A DNA stretch of 64,000 nt, from NCBI GenBank assembly GCA_000310025.1, contig FN649734.1:5946021-6010020 (forward strand), given 5' to 3'. This document shows positions 10,683-19,725 of the stretch, piece after piece. The stretch is from Ectocarpus siliculosus (lineage: Eukaryota > Sar > Phaeophyceae > Ectocarpales > Ectocarpaceae). Each line of letters begins with the position of its first letter. Position 1 is the stretch's first letter. The translations under genes were made by a program, and so were the position numbers. The notes beneath the pieces were generated by a model. The model had not been told where the DNA came from and ran no database searches. It saw nothing but the letters and a program-made list of their open reading frames with translations.

Positions 10683-12958
10683 CCTGCAAGGGGAATACGC
10701 TGGAGACCATTGGAAACAAATGCATCGGGGGACGAAAGCGCACCCACTGCGGGTCGGAACGATACGAGATACTCGCCGATCAGCGCAGGCATGCCAGAAG
10801 AACGGACGAGGTCCACCTCAACCAGAGCAGGCTCCGATCCCAAGGAAATGCCCGAGCTCCCTGCATATTTTAGGTGAAACGAAGAGGCAGGAGCGTCGTC
10901 GTGTGTAGCGTAAACACAAGCGCCAGCGGTGAAACATGGAGAGAGCGTGAGCTCGCCCATAACCCGGCCGTCGGGTCCAGGGTGGGGGAGGGTGGTGAAC
11001 ACGCGAGAGTTGAACCGCACCCAGCTATCACGACCCAGAAGCACGGCGTGCCCCATGGCGGCATCTGGAACAACGCAGGCCCAGACCGCCAAAGAAGCGG
11101 TAGTTCGAGCTCCATAGAGAAAGTTAACGGTGAGACGAACTGACCGAGTGGTCATAAGGGCGGGTCCATCACCAAACCCACCCAAGCGACGAGAGGGCGA
11201 AACACGAACGCTGCCAGCTGTCAAGGCTCCAGCGGCGATCATGGCGGTGACCACGGAGTCGGACACAAAAGACGCAGGAGACCCAGAGTCCAGCAGTGCC
11301 ACTCGCGCGAGTTGAGAAGTGGCTGTAGGTCCTCCATGCAGCAGAACCCGGGTGGTGTAAGAGTCCGAGTCCAACAGGAGCGTGTCGCCGACCAGATCGG
11401 GCCCGTGTTCCAGAAGAGAAGGTTGGTCTGCACAAGCGGAGGTCGAGGCCACCAGATGAACACCAGGAGCATGGTCCCCCGGAGCGTCCAAATGGAGACA
11501 AGCTGGGTCTTCACCCCGGTCCTCCCGTGACGACGAACCGGCCGCAGTAGCAACCTCGTGGATGCGTCTACGGCCATGGGGAAGAGGCTGCGAAATGGGG
11601 GGGGTGGGAGAAGTGGAGGCGGGGAGAGCTTCGCCAGACAGGGGATGATCACGCAAAAGGCGCCGAACTTCCATCAAAGCTTTTCCCAACAAGTTTTTAC
11701 CGCTAGACGCCCACTTGGATGAAACGCTAGCCTCCGGAAAGCATGCAGACATGCCGATACCCCAAACACGATCAAAGGGGCTGGCTTCCGCAAGGAGGCG
11801 GGTACCCGTCTCCAGTAAATGTTGTTTCATGTCGTGGTTTTGAGCGAATTTGGCATACGACCCCGTAAGCACGATCTCTTCTCAACGACGCTCCCATTCA
11901 GCATAGTCAAAAGGACGTACGTTACGACCCAAGTACTTGTGTGTCTTAGGATCGGTTGCAGCCATGATTTTGTCATACGACGTCATATCCCCAAACAACT
12001 TCGCTTTTTCAGACATCATAAATTGCTCACCACATGAATAACGTACCCCCAGTACGTCAAAAGCCGAGGGAGTCCATTGCGAGAACACAGACGGAGGTTT
12101 CCAGAAGAGGAGGACGTCATCCGAAGCGTACTCGCATTTGTCATCAAACGGCGGGGCCGGTGCAGGGCGGAGGGGCAAAGAGCGGGCACCAGGCACAGGC
12201 GGGATTGGGCCAAGCGGACGGGTCCTCATCTCCGACGGGGAGGACCCAGAAAGCGAGGGAGGAGCGGGCGAAGTCGCTCCGGTCCATGATCCGGAGGGTG
12301 GCCTACGGGCGGCGGCTCCGGCGAGGTCAATGTTAGCAGAGGCCATTCGGCTATGAGAGACCTGTTCGTTAGGAGAAGTCTTTCCTGCGGCAGACGGATG
12401 TTTGTGAATGGACGCAGGGCGCTCTGGACTACTCCCCCGTGACAAAGGAACCGAACCTTCCACAGAACGGTGGGCACTACCATCCGATCCCGATGGCAGT
12501 GGTGCAGTCAGCACGTTGTGGGCAGCAGAGGAAGACGCATTCGTATCAGGTGCTGTCACACGGGGGCAGCGGACGGTCGAAGACAACGAAAGCTGCGAAA
12601 GAGAAGGAGAATCGACGGGGTCCCCGACGAGTGTAGAAGAAGGCTCGTGTGCTATCCGAGAAGAGGCCCGGCTGACAACACCAGGAGAGTCTTGGCGAAC
12701 AGTAGTAGACGAGGTTCTTGTTCCTTCTGTAACCCGAGACGGCGAGGTGAGCAGGGGTGAACCGCTCGACGTCTTACCTCCCTGTCGCCCACACCACAAA
12801 GGTGGTGCCGGAGTGGGTTTGTCACGTCCAATATCAGCAGACGATGAGGTGGGTGACGAGGAGGCGGGCCGAGAAACTAGATGTGATTTGTGGGCGCGGG
12901 GAGTATCCAAAGAAGTAGGCTGTACACGCACATCTTGGGAGACTCCAAAAGGGTGCAC
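10190..12958 (-). pseudogene. NADAR domain plus retropepsin-like protease
   Basis: One frame is interrupted once by TGA (11882-11884). From 12958 there is a Ser/Thr/Pro-rich linker, then a NADAR (DUF1768) domain at 12139-11642, then a second linker, then an aspartic protease. The protease signature is LLDSGSPASFVS (active-site DSG at about 11282-11290), with a later hydrophobic VLLGRDSW. The protease would cut the polyprotein, and the NADAR domain is described separately. The reading frame must shift by -1 between 10682 and 10190 to continue into reverse transcriptase, either by mutation or by programmed shifting. Confidence 0.8.
11642..12139 (-). other. NADAR (RibA/RibD-fused, DUF1768) domain inside the retroelement polyprotein
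   Basis: The translated segment has the family landmarks in order: LLFWKPPSVFSQW, YSCGEQFMMSEKAKLFGD, IMAATDP, LGRNVRPFD, W, then after a single in-frame TGA, EEIVLTGSYAKFAQN, LLETG, EASPFDRVWGIG and NLLGKALMEVR. This is an essentially complete domain of about 165 residues. NADAR proteins are implicated in NAD/ADP-ribose-linked chemistry, including N-glycosidic cleavage of riboflavin intermediates and removal of ADP-ribose from guanine. The domain is embedded between gag and protease in one frame, so it is part of the element and not a neighbouring gene. The TGA most simply replaces an Arg codon (CGA). Whether it is active cannot be told from sequence. Confidence 0.88.
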
Positions 12959-13006
12959 GGTGGTTGCTGTCGACGGTAGTACCGGCTGAACTCCGCCATC
13001 GACATG

Positions 13007-14125
13007 TCATTTCTTACCCTTCCAGCCCCTCTTAGCCGAAGTGGAAGTCTCCGACGAGGATTCCGTGTGTGAGGACTGTTTCATGTCCGATGTGTCAGAT
13101 GAACGGCGGGCGCGTCCCGAGGAGTGAGCACGGGGTGGGTTGCGTCCTGTAGGGCGTCTATACGAGGTCATGCGCTTTTTCCATCGACTCCAAAGTGTGG
13201 GATCTTTTTCCATGCAGAGCTTGATGTCATTGTTAAGCAGGTCTGTGGCGTTAATGGACCCACGAGTACAAGATTTGAAGGAGTGGTCTTCCCCTAAGCA
13301 GTTGAGGCACTTGCCCTTGTACAGCCGAAGCGCGTTGCGGCGGTCTTCAGCCGAGACCAAGGGGGTGAACAATGGCGGATCATTCTTGGTTAGAGCCATC
13401 TCACTAGCGACATTGTACACCTCTTGGAAGTGTCCTTGCAACGGCCAATTGCTGTAGTGCAACAGAAAAGGGTCCCGATCATCATTAGGTAGAGGGTCAA
13501 CACTCATCACCGCAGCCGAAGAACCTCGGCTCCACGAAGGGGTCACCGACGAACGCAACGCCGAAGAAGCTACAGCACGCGAAACAGCAGACGAACTCCT
13601 AGCATTCGTGGAAGACACCGAAAAAAAATCGTCCCCATGTACCGCCGGCGTGTGCGCGAATGCACGCTTGTCCAACACATCCCACATATCGTCCAAGCAC
13701 AAAGCATGTCGCCCAAAAGGGGCTTCCATGGAGAGCTGCTCATCCTTGTACACCTGTCCAGACACTACGGGAAACTGCTTCAACATGGAGTCTCGAACAG
13801 CTATCTGCACTTGCGCATCCGAAGGCTTGAACACGTGGTGAGAAACCATGACGGTCATGGCCAGAGCCTTATAGCGACGAATGTATTCTCCGTAAGTCTC
13901 GCCGGTGGACACGCCAAAACTACGAAGACGATCAATCCCCGAGCTCTTGTCTTGAGTGTCCCAGGCAGCCGCCAATTTCTGGATGAAGAACGCGTACGTC
14001 GAGGGCCCGGCCGGTTCCTTGCGCAGATGGTTTTCTACCTGTTGGAAAGTGGCATCAAGAAATTCCGTGGCACGGTTGGTGGTTTGACCTTCAACGACAG
14101 CAGCACGAACACGTTTGCGCAACAA
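13007..14125 (-). pseudogene. gag: Gag (capsid/nucleocapsid) with CCHC zinc knuckle
   Basis: The frame continues directly from the upstream region after an in-frame TGA (14144-14146). The N-terminal half has a retrotransposon-gag look (tandem helices, motifs such as QKLAAAWDTQ and YGEYIRRYKAL). A canonical knuckle CLNCLGEDHSFKSC (Cys-X2-Cys-X4-His-X4-Cys) lies at 13268-13309 and would bind genomic RNA. The C-terminus is Ser/Lys-rich and stops at TGA 13007-13009, after which the same frame stays open into the NADAR-bearing segment. Absent that stop, gag would be fused to everything downstream. Confidence 0.8.
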
Positions 14126-14143
14126 CGGAAGCCATCCTGCGAC

Positions 14144-16765
14144 TCAGGTTGAGGAAGTGAAAGTCTGCTTGCGTTTGACGTCGCTTTTGTTGAGGATCTC
14201 GGTGACCACGCCCTTGCAGCTAGACGCGAAACGAGCAAATTCATCGGGATCAAAACCAAGGGGCAAGCGTGTGACACTATCAAGTTGTTCCGGCTTCAGT
14301 TTGTCCATCTTGTCTTGAATGCGAATGGTGTCGGCCTCCGCTGCAGCGGCGTCCGCGGCGTCCAAAGCCTCCTGCCGCGCTCTCGCCCCCGTGGAAGACA
14401 AAGGCAAGCTAGCATCATCCGGAGGCAACGGCGATGTCGCGTGGGCCGGTGACGCGATGACGTGGCCGGTCGCCGAGCGAGGATCGATCAGGATAGACGT
14501 ACGCGGGAGGAGGGGGGGCACCACCAAAGGCTGTTGTGGCAGAGCTGGGGCGGTCGACGCTGATGGCACCACCAAAGGCTGTTGCGGCAGAGCTGGGGCG
14601 GTCGGCGCTGATGACGATGACACTGCCGTGGCCCTGGCAGCCGCCTCTTCATGACCCTCGTGCCCTGGACGAACTCCCGAGGAACTCGAAGCGTGGTCTT
14701 GCAGTGGTGCCAAATGCGCTCGTGACGAAAAAGGTGGGGCAGAAAATGGTATGCTAGGGGCGTTCGAGGGCACAGAAGGTGGTACATTCGAGTCGGCAGC
14801 AGCATCCACAAGTTGGCCAGGCGTTTGCGCGCGCAGGAGAGTGAGCACTTGTTCCAACAGCATTTCAGTACGGGAAGCCGAAGTCGAGGCGTGTGATGCA
14901 GCATTGCGCGGTGAACCAACCCGTTCGTCCAAAGGCAAGGAAGATGTGGGCTGATCTACCACGGTGTGTGTAGGGGCATGGCTTTTAACCGCGGCGGAAT
15001 GTTCACGAAGTTGCATGTTGGCAAGTTTGAACGCCAAGGTAGACACGGACGGCTGTCCTACAACAGCGGGGGGGCGCAAAACCAGTGGCGAAGAACAGAG
15101 GGAACCGTCTTCTGAAGCATTCTTGTGTTCCCCCAACAGCCCAGAACTACGAAAATCACGCCGATCATACTGCACTTGCCTGTGACCCCGACCTGACTTC
15201 CTTCTCCCTTTGCCACCTCGACCGCTGTCCGAGCTGGTCGCCCTGCTGTTGCCCCCGCTCCTCGTCTGGCTCCGGCTGCGGCTACGCCTACTCGAAGGCG
15301 TGTTGCTCCCGCGACGGTCGCTGCTCCGGCTGCGATCACGCCGAGAAGAAGGCGCGTGACGTTGCTGGCGGTCTGTGCTCCGGCTCCTGCTCCGACTCTG
15401 GCGGTGTCGACGCTTCGACGAAGATCTGGGAGGTTGGGTTCCCGCGTACCCCCGCTCACCATCTTCGACACCCCGCCCTCGCGAAGTGCGCTCGGTCGTC
15501 CCGCTCTTGGCTGTGGGAGCTTGATCACCCCAACGGTTCCTCCGGTTGGTGGAGGCAAGAGCCGCCGACCGACTGTAATCCTTGGTCCCTCCGGAAGCAT
15601 GGACACGGCTTGCAGAATCCTGCTGAGGGAGCTGCAGATCATGCTGGAAGTCTTCGTTGGTTGCAGTACGAGCAAGAGGCAATCTAATTCCCCCATTGTG
15701 TACCACCACCGCTGTTCCCTGGGGACCCTCGGTGAAAGAAGCCCTACGGAGAGCAGACACTAGCTGAAACACACTCTGTTGCAAGGACGGTTCAAGCTGG
15801 TCGAGGGGCTCGATACAAGGTGTGCAAAGCCAAGTCCAGTATAAGATTCGGGATAGCGGTCACGCACAATTTGTTGAAGGCCAGCCCACGCAAAAAAGGC
15901 ACCAGTTCGGGTCGGCATCATGGAAGGTGATCACTTGTGTAGGCGTGTAAAGGGGGCGGGACAGGAATGCTGTGTCCTTCGCGTGAAACCTGTACTCCGC
16001 GGCTTCATCGTCCGACGCGCCGTCGGCCTCCCCGGCCGGCCCATCCAGCGTCACAGAAAACTGGGGAGCAGCAGCCACTTCCGGTCCCGGGGCCGCCTGG
16101 GACGTGAGAGGGGGAATGACACGACGATGGGCGGGGGGCGAAGGCAAAGTTGAAGCTTGCGGGCGTTGCTCCAGGTCCTCCAGCCGTGATCGGAGCGCCC
16201 CCTCCTTCGCCCTAGCCGCTCGAACATACTCCTCTCGCGCCGCCAGTTCCGCTTTCTTCTGCGCAGCAGCCCGAGCAGCCTCGCGCTCCTCCTTCTGCTT
16301 CCTCGCAGCCTCCGCCAGAGCAGCCTCACGCTCGTCCTCCTGCTTCCTTGCAGCATCCGCCAGAGCAGCCTCACGCTCCTCCAGCAGCTTCCGCTCTTCC
16401 GCCGCCGCTACCTTGCTGGCCAGACCTCGGCACCACATCTCGGTCAATTCTTGATAAGCGATGAACTCATCTTGCGGCAAGTTCATCACTGTGGCTTCCT
16501 GAGGGAGCGAGAAAGGACGAACGCAAATGGGGGAACCGGGGGACAAACGAGCTGCCCTGACAACTTCGCGCAGGGAGATCGGTCCATCGTTGTAGGCCTG
16601 CTCCAGGCCCGCCGGATCCGCCGTGGCGATGTTGTCCCTCAGGTCATCAACTGTGGACGCGCCGGGTGCGGACGCGCTCTCGTCGCTCGTCCCGGCCACT
16701 GCAAACAAGCTCCGCGGTGGATGGCTCGTCCTCAGCCTCGTAGTCGAGGATTTCCTCATTTCCAT
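14144..16765 (-). pseudogene. Pre-gag region: Ala/Glu coiled coil and Arg/Ser-rich segment
   Basis: One continuous reading frame is interrupted by TGA at 15860-15862 and ends at TGA 14144-14146. The upstream part (16765-15860) holds a heptad-like run with repeated 'EEREAAL.DAARKQ' units (about 16240-16410), consistent with a coiled coil. The downstream part (15784-14144) holds a long Ser/Arg-rich stretch with many RSRS words (about 15290-15450), resembling SR-type RNA-binding tails, followed by Pro/Ser/Ala-rich spacers. These are plausible structural gag segments. No catalytic motif is visible. Confidence 0.6.
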
Positions 16766-17959
16766 CTATCAGTTCCACATGGCCGCGCGACATGTTGTTC
16801 TCTTCTTTCAAAAGGATAGGGCCAGAGGAAGGGTAGCTACTATCGATTTTAAAAAGTGCAGTACGGCCAGAAACAGCAGATGTGTCACCCCCAACCTCTG
16901 CTGCGGCATCAGAACCGATTGCAGCAGAAACAGTAAAGCTGGGCGCAATCGCGGTAGAGGCAAGCCGAGGTCCATGTGAAAAACGGAGATACCCACAGGA
17001 TAGCATACGCCCGGTGACAAAAGCTTGATGCACACGAGGTTGAAGCGGATCCAACCAAGCAGAAAAGGCGTCCAAAAGCACACCATGCCACGCATAGACA
17101 GCAGTGGAAGCTAGCACAAAGGGACCCGTATTATACGGAGACACGAGATTGTCCGACCAAAACACACGCAGAGCAGCACGGCGTTCCTCCGCAACTGGAG
17201 CCGAAGTGCGAGCAAAGACCGCTGTGGGTTTGCGCTGTTGAAAGGTTTCCAATCCAGCATCATAAAATTGCGTTCAACGCTGAACCACAATTCAAATGCC
17301 TTGAGGGTGAATGACTCTCCGAAAAAAAATTCCATGTGATCGCGAAAAATGGAGGGAAGGCTGGTGGGGCGGCTGGCACCCAATTTGTGTGCACACAACG
17401 CTCTCCACGTCGAAACAAGCGGAGTCAAATCGGAGAGCACCACAGGGAAACCCGCGGACATCGGCCGGTACGCCGGCATGAATGCAGTAGAGGTGGTAGC
17501 GGACGCGGGAAGCATGCTATCATCTCGAGTCCCACTACACAAAGGCAGCAACTCCGGTTGCTGCATGCAAAGCGTGTCCGCCACCGAAATAACTTCATGG
17601 ACCGCCGATGCAGACAAAATAGCTCGGGAGGGGCGGCGAACGTAGGAAAAATCACCTACAACATCGCGATGACCGCCGAGGCGCGTATCCTTCGCAACGT
17701 CCCAGTCCCGCGGACGCTTAGCAAACGCATCGCAAGCCAGCATCTCTACAGGAGAAGAAGCAGAGAAGGCTAAGTCTAGATTCTCGTGGGTGGTGAGACC
17801 AAATAACCAACAACCCAGTGATTGTGAAGAAAGCGTGACAACAACACACAGCAGTGTGGAGGCCGCGTCCAGCACCCGCTTACCGTGTAAAGCCGCTGAC
17901 GCCAAGTTTAAAGGAGGTGACGGCAGGAGCGAAGGTGTACCGATTCTGGTAAAAGTCAA
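16647..17959 (-). pseudogene. Unrecognised N-terminal coding region of the retroelement
   Basis: The first long frame (17959-17111) and a second frame (17252-16647) overlap and seem to be one protein split by a -1 shift near 17250. A +1 shift between 16765 and 16647 returns to the original frame. The protein has hydrophobic and aromatic segments (for example ...AFELWFSVERNFMMLDW) and an acidic end (DGNEEILDYEAEDEP). I recognise no domain. Its place ahead of gag suggests an accessory N-terminal extension, which Ty3/gypsy elements normally lack. The start is uncertain: the frame opens near 17959 on a TTG and no good ATG was identified. Confidence 0.55.
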
Positions 17960-18182
17960 TCGACGGATACCCTGCGAATCGGGTCCTCCTTAACACTCTC
18001 CACCCACAGAATTTACCCTCAACTGGGAACCTCTTGTGGCCAGGACGGGTAATTCGATGGAAGTGTCACAAGGTTCTTTATAGGATCGATTCCAAGAGGT
18101 GTTCTCAGGACTGACACACATTGTGTCCATGGGAAAATGTCCATGTCAGGAGAAAAAACGTGCACCCAAGGAGATTCGAACC

Positions 18183-18200
18183 AGTATCCAGCTGACGCCA
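18183..18200 (-). other. Candidate primer-binding site
   Basis: Six bases inside the 5' LTR, the element-sense strand reads TGGCGTCAGCTGG and onward. It starts with the TGG expected to pair with a tRNA CCA end. I could not match it to a specific tRNA, so the assignment rests on position and the TGG start only. Confidence 0.4.
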
Positions 18201-18206
18201 TATGCG

Positions 18207-18498
18207 AAGGAGGTGAAGCCGTGGGCGGTAGCTTGCTCCTAGAGATAGATGAAGGTAGGTTCTGTCGTTGACACACTTGTCCACGACCACGTTGAGATGG
18301 GAAAGTTGCTTGTTATTGCTGAGAGACGATCAGCAAGGGTCTGAGGTGAAGTGGGGATCCAACTTCACCTCAGGGGGTACGCAGACGAGACAAATCCTAA
18401 GAGGGTAGATGTCTGAAGGGTATACCTCCTGGGACCGACCCACATCCTATCAACAATAAAATATACCCTATTTAAGCTAGCAGCCACACCCCTTAACA
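18207..18498 (-). repeat. 5' LTR of the gypsy element
   Basis: Direct repeat of 4181-4472, beginning TGTTAAGG in element sense. It should carry the element promoter because all element frames read leftward from here. The same 12-bp inverted repeat is at 18341-18352 and 18362-18373. Confidence 0.9.
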
Positions 18499-19345
18499 GT
18501 ATCCCCCATTTGGGTGGGGCTCCCCTGCCAGTATATCAGGTTGAAGTTCCCTAGTGCTGTGGCTGTTGAATACGAAATCTGAAGTATCTCCGACCCAGGT
18601 GCGGAAATAAAATCATCGGTTGGTATTTCGTAGCGCTTTTTCAAGGCAACCCGGTGCCATCTCCCCGACTCCGGTGGCGGTGCGGAAATATTGCAATTTC
18701 ATTGATTTCGTAGCTCTTTCAAGGTACCCCGGTGCGATCTCTCCGACCGGTGCGATGCAAAGAAATACACACAGCAGCAGCGGGCTTACTATACAACTGC
18801 TGTATGCAATAATGGCCTAGACTATGGTGCTCGGCGGTGTTGTTTGCACGCACCCCCCACGGTGCCATCTCTCCGCCGCTTACGATAGTGTATCTACAAC
18901 CCTCCAGGTACTCGAGGTATACTGTACGTGTGTAGTGTCCATGTTTGTTTACCGTTGGTTGTTGCTGGCTGGCAGATCATCTCGGTTAGCAACAACAACG
19001 TACATTTGTTTACAGGGTTATAGGCGCCGTTGTACTGTATGTAGGAGCTTTAGCTTTCCACGCATCGCTCTTTTTCTTTTTCGTTTTCGTTTTTCGTTTT
19101 CTTTTCTCTTTTCTTCACATCCGTTCAACGTTGTTGATTTCTATTGACTTGCGGATCCCTTGGGGCCAGTTTGTTTGAGCGTACCTTTTTAGGGTAAGTT
19201 AGCCTGTGACCACGGGAATCGACCGCGTCATGTGCTCGATCAGTACGGACGTATGAAGGTATAGTCCACTGGGAAGAGAGAAATCGGAACGGTTTTTAAT
19301 GTGAAGACAACCACAACAACAACAACAACAATGTGTTAGCGAGTC
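18499..19345. repeat. Gene-free stretch with CCGGTGCCATCTCTCCGACC-type repeats
   Basis: Between the retroelement and the hAT element the words 'CGGTGCCATCTC.CCGAC' and 'TTTCGTAGC' recur (18621-18760, 18845-18870). The same CCGGTGCCA repeats reappear at 25613-25675 on the other side of the hAT element. A T/C-rich tract (19066-19130) and a (CAA)n run (19313-19330) are also present. No gene is seen. Confidence 0.5.
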
Positions 19346-19353
19346 GTCATGGG
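19346..19353 (+). repeat. 8-bp target-site duplication (left), GTCATGGG
   Basis: Identical to 25044-25051 on the other side of the hAT element and directly next to the TIR. Confidence 0.9.
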
Positions 19354-19376
19354 TTGGCCCGGCCTTCTAAGTCGCG
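19354..19376 (+). repeat. hAT terminal inverted repeat, left
   Basis: 23 bp, the exact reverse complement of 25021-25043. Further TCTTAG/CGTCTAA words follow inward and are likely subterminal transposase-binding motifs. Confidence 0.92.
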
Positions 19377-19725
19377 TCTTAGAAAACGTCTAACTCCGTT
19401 TCCACGGGAGAGGCACGTCTATCCCCCAATATGGCGACTAGGCACGTCGTACAGTCGTCTAACGCAATGGGGGATGCGACTGGGTTACTGTTAAGGAGCT
19501 GTCTCGACGACTTAACAGGACGTTAGACGCAGGGAAGGAGTAGCTCGCTCTCTTCCGCCTTCCGCCCTCCATCTCTTCTCTCTCCAACCCTCTCTCCCCT
19601 CCGTTCTCCGTAGAAGTACCTCCTACCAAAATGGAAGGAAGGATGTTTGCATGTTTGCACTCAAATTTTGAAAAATTTGCCCGCCGAAAATGTTCCGCGC
19701 TCCGGCCAAGGCCCTCACGCCTTGA

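Larger units (their letters stand above)
4181..18498 (-). mobile_element. Ty3/gypsy-like LTR retrotransposon (chromovirus type) with a NADAR domain
   Basis: Two direct repeats of about 292 bp (4181-4472 and 18207-18498) flank 13.7 kb of minus-strand coding sequence. Protein order in transcription sense is an unknown N-terminal region, coiled-coil and Arg/Ser-rich regions, gag with a CCHC knuckle, NADAR, aspartic protease, reverse transcriptase, RNase H, integrase, chromodomain and a Tudor-like module. RT and RNase H before integrase is the Ty3/gypsy order, and an integrase chromodomain marks chromoviruses. The LTRs differ at about four sites, all transitions, so insertion was fairly recent. 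Even so the frame has several stops and shifts, so this copy is probably not autonomous. At 14.3 kb it is long for the superfamily. A clear target duplication was not found: GTAT occurs at both flanks but four bases away from the left LTR edge. Confidence 0.93.

Noticed and set aside
12408-12989. A 193-codon plus-strand frame
   Set aside because: Antisense to the Ser/Thr-rich linker before the NADAR domain, with no recognisable features.
4173-18502. GTAT as target-site duplication of the LTR element
   Set aside because: On the left it lies four bases away from the LTR edge, so it does not satisfy the definition. Four-base matches are common by chance.
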